A stretch of 64,000 nt of DNA from Rhizobiaceae bacterium (GTDB lineage Bacteria > Pseudomonadota > Alphaproteobacteria > Rhizobiales > Rhizobiaceae). The notes beneath the pieces were generated by a model that was given only the letters and a program-made list of their open reading frames with translations, was not told the origin of the DNA and ran no database searches. The DNA lies in the NCBI GenBank assembly GCA_029233925.1, contig JARGOX010000014.1, positions 115,338 through 179,337 of the forward strand, written 5' to 3'. The position numbers were made by a program, and so were the translations under genes. Positions within the stretch are counted from its first letter, which is position 1; every line of letters begins with the position of its first letter. Below, piece after piece: positions 43,501 through 51,002 of this stretch.

Positions 43501-43976
43501 TCCGCTTTAAGGCGCGTCAGTTCGGCGAAGGCCTTGCGGACCAGGTCGTCCTTGCGGGTCAGCTGCGCGGCGTCAAAGCGCAGGCCATCCGGCGGCGGTG
43601 TCTTGGCATAGGTCCGCGCCAGCCAGAAGGTCAGATGGAAGAGCTCGCGCACTGCGTCCGCCGCGTCCCTGGCCGATGTGTCCTTCGCTTCGTGCACAGC
43701 GCGATTGCCAATGCGGATGATCAGCTTGGCCTTGGTGAAAACCGCCTGTCCCGCCCGCTTCTGGAAACTCGCCTCGTGGATCAGCGCCGAGATCCTGGCA
43801 TCATAGGGAAAATGCAGCCCGCTGTCGTTCCTGTAGGCCCATTGCACGGCCAGCTCCACCGTGCGCCGGGCATAGAAGGCGGCAGTGCGCGGATCACCCG
43901 CGACATAGCCCTCCGCCCGCTTCGCGCTGTCGAATATCTCGGGGAATTCAGTGGCGAGGAAGGCGAAGTTGGACAT
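40557..43976 (-). CDS. hsdR: Type I restriction enzyme R subunit (EcoEI-like)
   Basis: The 1139-residue motor-nuclease subunit cuts unmodified DNA after ATP-driven translocation. The N-terminus has a DUF4145-like domain (FAFLATEFPEIFDSAKRAEG, shortened) and a coiled coil at about 140-200. A PD-(D/E)XK nuclease follows at about 245-270 (GFVDYVLW...ALIEAKRT). The SF2 helicase has Walker A ATGSGKT near 377-383, DEAH near 473, LTATP, and QIIGRGTRLCPD. The C-terminal EcoEI_R_C-type domain is complete. It lies 6 bases after hsdS in one operon. Length and motifs indicate a functional protein. Confidence 0.95.
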   Translation of the reverse strand: MSNFAFLATEFPEIFDSAKRAEGYVAGDPRTAAFYARRTVELAVQWAYRNDSGLHFPYDARISALIHEASFQKRAGQAVFTKAKLIIRIGNRAVHEAKDTSARDAADAVRELFHLTFWLARTYAKTPPPDGLRFDAAQLTRKDDLVRKAFAELTRLKAETEAKDKAFAELLRDKGDLDAELKAARAERDRIRRDNEARTDTHDYSEAATRDLYIDLLLKEAGWPLSEARDREYPVEGMPNSEGKGFVDYVLWGDDGKPLALIEAKRTKRDPRVGQQQAKLYADCLEAEFKQRPVIFYTNGYDHWIWDDSAYPPRQVSGFYKKDELQLLIQRRTSRKPVAGLPVSTKIAGRYYQTRAIAKVAASFEVERQRKALLVMATGSGKTRTVIALVDLMMRAGWVKRVLFLADRVALVNQAVKAFKAHLPDASPVNLVTEKTGEGRVFLSTYPTMMNLIDGRQADHVRFGPGHFDLVIIDEAHRSVYQRYGAIFDYFDSLLVGLTATPKDEIDHNTYGLFALEDGVPTDAYSLDKAVEDEYLVPPMAVSVPLKFQREGIRYDDLSDAEKEEWDMLEWDEEDGDPPDSVNAEAINKWLFNADTVDKVLAHVMTQGLKVAGGDRLGKTIIFAKNQAHAAFIEQRFNIAYPHLAGHFARIITHKTEYAQSLIDDFSKKDVDPHIAISVDMLDTGIDVPEVVNLVLFKLIRSKTKFWQIIGRGTRLCPDLFGPGEDKEFFRVFDYCQNLEFFQQNPEPDEGRNAKSLSERLFAARFDLVRALDDKERLEQPPGNAEEGKPFDAGGNAPIDEQMIRDSALTDLKDTVAAMNLDNFIVRGKRRLVEKYKAPEAWIDLSDAVRDELLDDVAPLPTERKSEKEEAKRFDLLMFNLELALLKGSKRFDKLKKQLIEIASALDEQVAIPIIAAQHALILDILSDDWWEGITVPLLELVRLRLRGLVHHIDKKKKSIVYTNFEDQLGDGADIDLPEVGEVDFARFKRKARHFLREHEDHITIAKLKHGKPLTPIDIAELQQMLLAAGIGDAVHIERASEIAHGLGPFIRSLVGLDRGAVSDAFSDFLSDQAASADQIEFIDMVVEHLTEKGVMDPGLLYESPFIDIAPSGPEQVFDIARTKKLVSVIKGLNESAAG

Positions 43977-43982
43977 GGTGCC

Positions 43983-45101
43983 TCAGAGTTGACCGGCAAA
44001 GGCGCGGTGTTGGAGGGAGGAGAAGAGGGAATCCAAGCGCGCACCCATTTGATCAGCTCTCTGCCTTTGAATTTCCAATCTCGTAGTAACAGACCTATAC
44101 ATTTCTTGCAGATGCATCGGAGGAAGCGGAACTGCAATATTGTCCATGCTTTTTCGATTCAACTTTATCTGATCAATTCCACTTATATATTTATCAATAG
44201 GTGAAATCTCCAAAAATTCCCTGAGGAAAAATAAATCTGATAATCCATTGCTTTTTACCACGTGAGCATGATTGTTTACCCAGAATCTCCCCTTCGCAAT
44301 GCATGCGATTGGCCTAGTTCTACTTTGTAAATGCTTTCCATCTTCGCTGACAAGTAGATGCTCGCCATCAAACAAGAAACCGTCGATGTCATCAATTACG
44401 CCAACAGACCCGTAGTATGGGTATGTGCCAGGCCTTTTATCTCGATCGCTTTGTTTTACAGGGACTCGCTTAGAATCACAGTTTTCTACAAGGCTGCCGA
44501 ATGGCCGGACAGGCCACCCCTTCGGATTGCTCACCGGATCTCCGAAAATCTCCAGAAAGATCGACTGGGTGAGGCTGTCGAGCAGCGCGATGGCCTGGCG
44601 GCGCTTCTGCCTGAGCTGATCGGCCTTATCCAGGATCGCCACAATCCGCTTCTGCTCGTCGAGGGATGGCAAGGGAACCGGCAACGCTGCAAGGCTAGCC
44701 TTGTTCAGGGTCATCCCCATTACAGCCCTGTTTCCTTGACCATCGAAATTGATCTGTTCTAGAGCTCGAAGAAGAAAGCTTGGCGTTAGTCTTTCATCCC
44801 TTGGGCTTAGCGCAGCTATCGCTTCGTTCGTATACAGATCACATCCAGCGAACGCTAGTTTCCCGATACTCAGCTTGAAGCTCATGAGCACAGTCCCTGC
44901 CTTAATCAGCCTAGAACCACTGCCACGCACTCCAATATCAGTAATACGTTCTTTCGTTGCACTAACTATGCGCTCGCGAAGATCAGATATCGACACCCAA
45001 GGATGAACGCCTTCTTGCCAATATTCCTTTACCGATCGGGAGGGTGTTCTGCCAATTTGAATGTCGCATAATTCACCTAATGCTACCGCAGGCAAATTCA
45101 T
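43983..45101 (-). CDS. hsdS: Type I restriction enzyme specificity subunit
   Basis: The 372-residue protein has two target-recognition domains separated by conserved helices. The first half begins LGELCDIQIGRTPSR and ends with DEQKRIVAILDKADQLRQKR, the central conserved coiled coil; the second half ends with a similar LQEMYRSVTTRLEIQRQRADQ helix. HsdS reads the bipartite DNA target for both methylation and cleavage. The codon use and base composition of the second half (43983-44550) look more AT-rich than hsdM and hsdR, as expected for recombining recognition domains. It overlaps hsdM by 4 bases. Confidence 0.93.
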   Translation of the reverse strand: MNLPAVALGELCDIQIGRTPSRSVKEYWQEGVHPWVSISDLRERIVSATKERITDIGVRGSGSRLIKAGTVLMSFKLSIGKLAFAGCDLYTNEAIAALSPRDERLTPSFLLRALEQINFDGQGNRAVMGMTLNKASLAALPVPLPSLDEQKRIVAILDKADQLRQKRRQAIALLDSLTQSIFLEIFGDPVSNPKGWPVRPFGSLVENCDSKRVPVKQSDRDKRPGTYPYYGSVGVIDDIDGFLFDGEHLLVSEDGKHLQSRTRPIACIAKGRFWVNNHAHVVKSNGLSDLFFLREFLEISPIDKYISGIDQIKLNRKSMDNIAVPLPPMHLQEMYRSVTTRLEIQRQRADQMGARLDSLFSSLQHRAFAGQL

Positions 45102-46648
45102 AACATTGCCTCCAGCTTCTTCAGCCCCATAGCAATCTCGTCCTCCAGCACCAGGAGCTCCGCGATGATCTCCTTCGGCGGACGATGGTCCGCAGCTTCG
45201 TGCACCACTTCCTTGTAGCGGTTGAGCGACAGGTCATACTCGGCGGCGGCGATCTCTTTGCGGGGCACGGTAAAGCTCTGGCCGGTGCGCGGGTTGTCGC
45301 GCTCGGTGCCGGTGCGTTCGGCCCAGCGGGCAACGACATCCGGCAGATTGTTTTTGGCGTGCTCGTCCTCGCTAAGCGCCGCCTTCGGCACCGGGCCAAA
45401 TTTGTCCTCGGTCAACAGCAGCTGGCGCTTGTCATCCAGGCTCATGCCATCTGCCTGGACATCGTAGAACCAGACTTGATCGGTGCCGCCGGAATTGGTC
45501 TTGGTGAAGAAAACGATGGCCGTGGACACCCCGGCATAGGGCTTGAACACGCCCGAGGGCAGTTTGACGATGGCGTCGAGCTTGTGGTCGTCGACCAGCA
45601 TCTTGCGGATTGCCTTGTGTGCCTTGGACGAGCCGAACAGCACGCCATCGGGAACGATCACTGCCGCCCGTCCTCCGGGCTTTAGCAGCTTTATGAACAG
45701 CGCCATGAACAGCAGTTCGGTCTTCTTGGTCTTGACGATCGATAGCAGATCGGCAGCTGTCGTCTCGTAATCAAGCGACCCGGCAAAGGGCGGGTTGGCA
45801 AGGATCAGCGAATATTTGTCTTCATCGTCGGCGTGACCGGTGGCGAGGGAATCCCGGTAGCGGATATCGGCGCCCTCGACGCCGTGCAGCTGCATGTTCA
45901 TCGAACCGATACGCAGCATGGTATTATCGAAATCATAACCGTGGAACATGCCGTCATGGAAATGCTTGCGTGCCACTTCGTCGCGCAGCAGCTCCGGATG
46001 ATTGTCGCGCAGATACTCACCGGCGGCGACCAGGAAGCCGCAAGTGCCGCTGGCCGGATCGCAGATCGTATCCTTCGGCGTCGGCTGGGTCATTTCGACC
46101 ATCAGCCTGATGATATGGCGCGGCGTGCGGAATTGACCGTTCTGGCCGGCGCTGGCGATCTTGCCGAGCATGTATTCGTAGAGATCGCCCTTGGTGTCGC
46201 GGTCAACGAGCGGGATTTCTGCCAACATATCGACCACCTTTGCAAGCAGTGCCTGCTTTGGGATGGTGAAGCGCGCGTCTTTCATGTGATGGGCGTGGGA
46301 AGTGCCAGCCTCTGCCATGTCGCGTAGGAAGGGGAAGACGTTTTCTGCGACGATCTCGAACATGCGCGCGGGGTCATCATTCTTGAAATGCGACCAGCGC
46401 AGCTCCGCATAGGTGACCGGCTTGCCGTCGGGATCAGTGCGATAGACCCCTTCGGGAAAGATCACGCGCTCAATCGGCTTGCCGAGCGTGTTGGCCTTGT
46501 TCTCTTCGCGAATCTGGATGTCATCGAGCCCGCGCATGAACAGGAGATAGGTGATCTGCTCAATCACCTCGAGCGGATTGGCGATCCCGCCAGCCCAGAA
46601 GGCATTCCAGACCTGGTCGACCTTCGAGCGAATTTCACCGTTGAGCAT
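45098..46648 (-). CDS. hsdM: Type I restriction enzyme methylase subunit
   Basis: The start at 46648 (MLNGEIRSKVDQVWNAFW) gives 516 residues. AdoMet-binding motif I is DPASGTCGFLVAAGEYL near residue 197, and the adenine methylase motif IV is NPPF near residue 284 in LANPPFAGSLDY, so the enzyme makes N6-methyladenine. The HsdM N-terminal helical domain is intact. An in-frame ATG-like start 15 codons upstream is not conserved. It is first in the hsdM-hsdS-hsdR operon, read leftwards, and lies 146 bases from the right attachment repeat. Confidence 0.95.
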   Translation of the reverse strand: MLNGEIRSKVDQVWNAFWAGGIANPLEVIEQITYLLFMRGLDDIQIREENKANTLGKPIERVIFPEGVYRTDPDGKPVTYAELRWSHFKNDDPARMFEIVAENVFPFLRDMAEAGTSHAHHMKDARFTIPKQALLAKVVDMLAEIPLVDRDTKGDLYEYMLGKIASAGQNGQFRTPRHIIRLMVEMTQPTPKDTICDPASGTCGFLVAAGEYLRDNHPELLRDEVARKHFHDGMFHGYDFDNTMLRIGSMNMQLHGVEGADIRYRDSLATGHADDEDKYSLILANPPFAGSLDYETTAADLLSIVKTKKTELLFMALFIKLLKPGGRAAVIVPDGVLFGSSKAHKAIRKMLVDDHKLDAIVKLPSGVFKPYAGVSTAIVFFTKTNSGGTDQVWFYDVQADGMSLDDKRQLLLTEDKFGPVPKAALSEDEHAKNNLPDVVARWAERTGTERDNPRTGQSFTVPRKEIAAAEYDLSLNRYKEVVHEAADHRPPKEIIAELLVLEDEIAMGLKKLEAML

Positions 46649-46794
46649 GCGTCGTCCTTCACAAAATCGGATTGGGCGAACTGTAGCGATCAAGTGCGCG
46701 AAGACAACCTATTGATGATCGCAAACAGCTGAAGGATGCAAAATTGACCAGCGGCACAGTGGCGCCACGGGTAATCTTCGGCGATCCCTTTACC

Positions 46795-46951
46795 GTATCC
46801 GCGCCATGAAATGGGTATGACGACGCCCGCATGAACATGCGCAACCAGATATGCGGAGAGGTGGCAGAGTGGTTGAATGCACCGCACTCGAAATGCGGCA
46901 TACGGGCAACCGTATCGGGGGTTCGAATCCTCTCCTCTCCGCCATTTTTCT
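46795..46951 (+). repeat. Right copy of the 157-bp direct repeat (attR-like)
   Basis: Exact copy of 33862-34018, again with 60 upstream bases, the complete tRNA-Ser gene and TTTTTCT. It divides island 1 from the following island 2. Confidence 0.95.
46855..46944 (+). tRNA. tRNA-Ser (anticodon CGA), right copy
   Basis: Identical to the gene at 33922, with intact cloverleaf stems, long variable arm and encoded CCA. Both copies could be expressed since 60 bases of upstream sequence are duplicated too. The genes beyond it belong to a second integrative region. Confidence 0.96.
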
Positions 46952-47197
46952 TTCTAAGTGATTGAAAATAATAAATCTTTTTATGAAGACCAAAGCTGGC
47001 CCATCATTTGGCCCATCATGGCGCGCTCCCCGCAGAGACTTTTACAAAATCCTTCATAGGGATGTTGCCAATTGATACGGAAATAGGCACAATGAGCGTG
47101 CTTGGGATGAGCTGAGTCTGTTTGCTTATCCACTTTATTATCCAGAGCGCATGACGTGCTCGCAACTTTTCCGCCCCGTGGGCGGCATAGGAGCGGC

Positions 47198-47611
47198 ATG
47201 TCACCTGTTCAAGATTATAACAATCCCTCATTGTTCGACGATGCGACGGATCCGCAAGGGTCCTTAATTCCGCAGGTCGCTTCAAGTCCAATTCCGGTCC
47301 CGAATGCCAATCGCCAGTTGGTTAAGCTTGCAACGGTCAAGACCGGCCGCACCAAATCCTCCCGCGCCAAAGTTACGCCAGAGTCAAAACCAACGCTGGT
47401 CAGTAATCAGAAGACGGCTGATGGCAGGGATGAACCTGCCTATCTCTCGGTTCGCAAGGTGGCCAAGCGCTACTCGGTGAGCGTCGCTACCATTTGGCGC
47501 TGGGCGAAGACTACAGATAGGTTTCCGAAGCCGATCGAGCTGTCGCCGGGCACGACCCGGTGGGCAATTGCTGATCTTTTGATGTTCGAGCAGCGTCGGC
47601 GGGGGCTGTAG
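47198..47611 (+). CDS. AlpA-like helix-turn-helix regulator of island 2
   Basis: The ATG at 47198 after TAGGAGCGGC gives 137 residues. The first 80 are polar and probably disordered; residues about 85-137 match the AlpA/MerR-like winged HTH used in phage and island regulators (YLSVRKVAKRYSVSVATIWRW, shortened, then FPKPIELSPGTTRWAIADL). AlpA-type proteins control integrase or excision genes, which fits the adjacent recombinase gene 183 bases downstream. Confidence 0.8.
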   Translation: MSPVQDYNNPSLFDDATDPQGSLIPQVASSPIPVPNANRQLVKLATVKTGRTKSSRAKVTPESKPTLVSNQKTADGRDEPAYLSVRKVAKRYSVSVATIWRWAKTTDRFPKPIELSPGTTRWAIADLLMFEQRRRGL

Positions 47612-47794
47612 GATGTCTCAGACCGTCACCTATAGCTGCGACCCGTCGCAGGCTCTCTCATCTGCACGCAGCGTTCGCCGACAGGGCGCTGTCTATATGA
47701 TTTCTGCGCCATGCAAAGACATGGGTGGAGGTGGCCGTTCGAGCGATGCATGCTGCTGCTCGCACAGAGCTCCGGCACACGAAGGGGGCGCGTA

Positions 47795-49402
47795 ATGTCA
47801 CGCTCCTATCGTTCAGCTCGGCCAAAGGCCAATCGAGTCTATTCGGTTGAAGATGTACTTCATCACTATGGGATTTGCCGCAACACATTGAGCAACTGGA
47901 CTAAGTCCGGTTTGCGGCCGGTCGACGGTACGCGACCGCAGCTGTTTCGCGGTACTGAACTCAAGTGGTTTCACGCGCAACGGTCCATCGAACGCACAAA
48001 GTCGCTTCGAATGGGGGAGTTCAAATGTTTCGCCTGCAAATCCTGCGTGTTTCCTGAAGTCTCAACGCTTTGCATCGATGTCCCAATTAGGCGTAGCTAC
48101 TGGGCGCACGCGACCTGTCCTGAGTGTCATGGCATGTTACAAAAAATACTGGGTGAGACGGAATGCGACAAGCTCTTGACATGCGTAGAATCCAACGCCA
48201 GCCTGGGTTCCATAGACGAAGGTACGGGCGCGTTCCCGGTTGGTGTTGGGACAAACTCGGCACAAACATGCCCCTCATGGACGCCTGCGAACGAGCGCGT
48301 CATCTTTGACTATCAGGTTTATGCCGGGCGATTTGATCCCAAAACATTGGACGCTCATCTTGCGGTCATCCGTGATTTTGAGACCTTTCATGATGGCAAA
48401 CTGCTCTCGGCAATCACCCCAGCGGACGCCAGTCGCTATCGCGAATCTCTCATAATTGCCAGTCAGTTTGGCATGAGCCGGAGCACTGTGCGGCATCGAG
48501 CGTCGTTTCTTGCCGCTTTCTTTGACTGGCTGGTCCAGCAGGACGGCTACCGGCGAATGAAGAAAACCATCGGTGGCTACTTCAAATTGCCCAAAGCGCT
48601 GGCGGCCAAGGCTCTGCAACCGGCGCCACGGAATATCCCAACCACCGATGAGGCCCTCAAAATTCTTTCCGGCATGCCTGCACGCTCGCTCACACAGCAA
48701 CGGGACCAAGCTATCGTCGCCGCAAGTTTCCTGTTCGGCACGCGCGCCAACGCAACCGCCTCGTTACGGCTAGGTCATATCGATGTGAAGGCAAAAAAGG
48801 TCAGGCAGGACGCGACGGTGGTTCGGGTCAAGAACGGGAAGAGTCAAACCACGTTCTGGTTTCCCATAGATGAACGGTTCGCGCATATTGTAATTGCATG
48901 GATCGACGAGCTCAGTAAGCTGGGATGTAGGTCACAAGATGCATTGTTCCCGCCGAATGCTGCTTTGGGCCGCATACGCGATCTTTCCAAAACGGATCGC
49001 GAGCCGATTCTGCCTTGGCAGACCGATAGTGCTGTCAGGCGTGCTTTTCGAAACGGCTGCAAAAGCGCGGCTCTGCAATATTTCAATCCCCATTCAGTCA
49101 GGCACTACCTCAAGTCCATTCGAGACGAGTATTGCCGCACCGCAGAAGAACGCAAAGCATGGTCGCACAATATGGGGCATGAGAACGAACAGGTCACAGA
49201 AGACAACTACGCCAAGATGACCGATTCGCGCCGGGATGAAATCTTCTCCACTCTCTCGCCTGGCAGCCGCGAAACCGAAGCAGAGAAGGACCTACTCCTA
49301 GATTTTCACGAGCATCAATTGGTACGAGGAACGCCGGAATTCGAACTGGCAAAGCAGCTGGATGATGAGAGGCGCAAACGGCGGGAGAAAGGGGAGTGCT
49401 GA
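47795..49402 (+). CDS. Tyrosine recombinase with N-terminal HTH and Cys-rich segment
   Basis: With the ATG at 47795 the product has 535 residues. The N-terminus has an HTH of MerR/excisionase type (YSVEDVLHHYGICRNTLSNW, residues about 16-35), then a cysteine-rich segment CFACKSC...C...CPECHG (about 76-115) that could bind zinc. The rest is a tyrosine recombinase: SAM-like domain at about 170-255, then Arg317 (FGTRANATASLRL), Lys in VKNGKSQT, His433 and Arg436 (PHSVRHYLKS), His462 (MGHENEQVT) and Tyr472 (EDNYAKM). The active site looks complete. Fusion of a regulator-like HTH with an integrase is unusual. It probably mobilises island 2. Confidence 0.85.
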   Translation: MSRSYRSARPKANRVYSVEDVLHHYGICRNTLSNWTKSGLRPVDGTRPQLFRGTELKWFHAQRSIERTKSLRMGEFKCFACKSCVFPEVSTLCIDVPIRRSYWAHATCPECHGMLQKILGETECDKLLTCVESNASLGSIDEGTGAFPVGVGTNSAQTCPSWTPANERVIFDYQVYAGRFDPKTLDAHLAVIRDFETFHDGKLLSAITPADASRYRESLIIASQFGMSRSTVRHRASFLAAFFDWLVQQDGYRRMKKTIGGYFKLPKALAAKALQPAPRNIPTTDEALKILSGMPARSLTQQRDQAIVAASFLFGTRANATASLRLGHIDVKAKKVRQDATVVRVKNGKSQTTFWFPIDERFAHIVIAWIDELSKLGCRSQDALFPPNAALGRIRDLSKTDREPILPWQTDSAVRRAFRNGCKSAALQYFNPHSVRHYLKSIRDEYCRTAEERKAWSHNMGHENEQVTEDNYAKMTDSRRDEIFSTLSPGSRETEAEKDLLLDFHEHQLVRGTPEFELAKQLDDERRKRREKGEC

Positions 49403-49444
49403 GTTATACATTTTTGCATGCGCTCGGTTCGCCTGCGTTGGTGC

Positions 49445-50040
49445 TGACCTGGCCCCCGCGCTCTATTCCAGTTTGAAGTTCGTTTTGACACAACCAGAGG
49501 ACCAGAACATGCAGCGCAGCCGTTTTCAGAAGAACAGATCTTTGGGATATTGAAAGAGCACGAGTCCGGGATTCCGGTTTCTGAGCTTTGCCGCAAGAAT
49601 GGTGTCTGTGACGGCAGTATTTACACATGGAAAGCCAAGTTCGGTGGAATGGAAGTGTCCGAAGCCAAACGGCTCCCGGCCATTGAGGAGGGAAATGGCA
49701 AGCTGAAGTGGATGCTCGCCGATACGATGCTCGACAATGGGGCGCTGAAGGACCTGTTGGGAAATAAGTGGTCACGCCCGCCGCTAGAAAGCAAGTCGTG
49801 GCTCACTTGTGTAAGGCGGATGGAGTGAGCCAGCAACGGGCATGTGAAGTGTTGAATGTGGATCGATCCAGTGTTTGCGACAGGAGCGTTCGGCCGGAAG
49901 AAACGCATCTGCGCGAAGCCATGAAGAAGATTGCTGCAAAGCGCCGATGCATGCCTTTTGGCTTGCGCACGAACCAGTGCCATCCAGGCTCGCTACCAAG
50001 GTGTCGACGCAACCGGCTCGCACGCCGCTGCGCCTACTAA
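49445..50040 (+). pseudogene. Remnant of an IS3-family element (orfA with frameshifts)
   Basis: The left inverted repeat TGACCTGGCCCCCGCG starts at 49445. An orfA start follows at 49509, but a T is missing in the TTTT run near 49523, shifting the frame; the rest of orfA continues in another frame as KEHESGIPVSELCRKNG, WKAKFGGMEVSEAKRL and MLDNGALKDLLG. A second shift near 49770 leads into RKQVVAHLCKADGVSQQRA and VLNVDRSSV, the start of the IS3/IS407-type orfB. Similarity ends near 49945, so the transposase core is lost. Confidence 0.85.
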
Positions 50041-50427
50041 CCGACCTCGCGAAGGCAGATACCATCACTGACCAATGCGTTCGGCAACTCTACGGTTAGT
50101 CTTGGGGTGTCGTTGCGATGCACCGGCAAGCGAACCTCGGACGCCTGATCACTTGAACGCCGTCGGAAAATCATCTATCGGTTACTGCAGTATCAGGAGA
50201 AGGGCTAACGCCCTCGCCAACCTGCCCGTCCGGGCAAGGTGGATTCCGAAAGGGGATGCGGCCGATCGGCAAACAAACGGACGTACCGCCACACCCCACT
50301 CCTGATCTGAAGAATAGGGTGGGACGATGAGTTCAGCATGCAGCAAATCCCTGGGCCGGCAAACGGTGCTTTTCGTTTGGCCGAATTGCAGCGCGCGGTT
50401 CGATGCGTACGGATGGAGGGGATGCGG
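50041..50427. other. Unassigned stretch after the IS3 remnant
   Basis: About 390 bases with no complete gene. A plus-strand frame ending at 50099 encodes AFWLAHEPVPSRLATKVST, which continues across the breakpoint of the IS relic and may be the tail of a lost gene; I do not recognise it. Small GC-rich inverted sequences occur near 50205-50245, none with a T run. Confidence 0.4.
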
Positions 50428-50874
50428 ATGACAAAGCTTCTTTATCGCCTCGTTCCTCACAACGGTGGCGCTGTCTTCGCCGAAGAAAGCCGGGCGATGC
50501 ACATCGTCCAGATCAACCGCGCACTCGACAAATCGAAGACATGGGGTGACTTCAAGAGCGCTATGCCTTCAGATGAGTATCTGCGGATCATTGAGTTTGT
50601 TGATTTTGAGGACGAAGACCAGAGCGAACCCGATCCGAATGAACAATTTGATGGTTGCTGGCTAACAGAGGAAGGCGACTATCCCGACTGGCTTCAGCTT
50701 GAAATGGATAACGTGATACCAGGCGACATTTTGGAGCGTTATGGAAAGCCTGCAGACACTTTTCTGAATGGAACCTACTGGCACATTGCGCTGGAGAACA
50801 TGGAGCCGATGGCCGAGGCCCTCCGATTGGATGGCTATATCGTTGAGGCGGCGCAGGATCTGCCGTTCCACTGA
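50428..50874 (+). CDS. Hypothetical acidic protein
   Basis: The ATG at 50428 after GGAGGGG (7 bases spacing) gives 148 residues. Without a signal peptide or membrane helix, it is probably cytosolic and quite acidic (EDEDQSEPDPNEQFD around residue 60). Unrecognised family. It lies 128 bases before metK on the same strand; no terminator with a T run separates them. Two upstream ATG codons in frame (at 50416 and 50422) have poorer spacing to the ribosome site. Confidence 0.6.
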   Translation: MTKLLYRLVPHNGGAVFAEESRAMHIVQINRALDKSKTWGDFKSAMPSDEYLRIIEFVDFEDEDQSEPDPNEQFDGCWLTEEGDYPDWLQLEMDNVIPGDILERYGKPADTFLNGTYWHIALENMEPMAEALRLDGYIVEAAQDLPFH

Positions 50875-51002
50875 TGCTCGGCGGCGCGTCAACGCCATCG
50901 TGATCTGACGACTGGGTGACCGACCCCTTCGGTCCGGCATTTGATTTTCAGATTGTGCGCCGTGGAATCATCCAAAAGCACTAAAGAGAGAAAGCTATAG
51001 CC

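Larger units (their letters stand above)
33862..46951. mobile_element. Genomic island 1, bounded by exact 157-bp repeats containing tRNA-Ser
   Basis: A perfect 157-bp direct repeat (33862-34018 and 46795-46951) flanks 12.8 kb that differs from its surroundings in gene content. Inside, next to the left repeat, lies a tyrosine integrase (35146), then exported and membrane proteins of unknown role, a replication-initiator-like gene, a UDG-like gene and a type I restriction-modification operon. This is the layout of an integrative element using tRNA-Ser as attachment site, although duplication of a full tRNA gene plus 60 upstream bases is more than a usual att core. Boundaries are taken from the repeats. 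Confidence 0.82.

Noticed and set aside
46981..47199. A 72-codon minus-strand frame with MGQMMGQ, after the second tRNA
   Set aside because: The apparent repeat is just the translation of the 11-bp direct repeat in DNA. There is no ribosome site or similarity.
50875..51002. Possible SAM-responsive riboswitch upstream of the island metK
   Set aside because: I compared the leader by eye with what I recall of the SAM-II and SAM/SAH consensus. The GATCTG and GCACTAAAGAGAG pieces resemble parts of SAM-II, but the paired stems and the pseudoknot do not form. A covariance-model search would decide.
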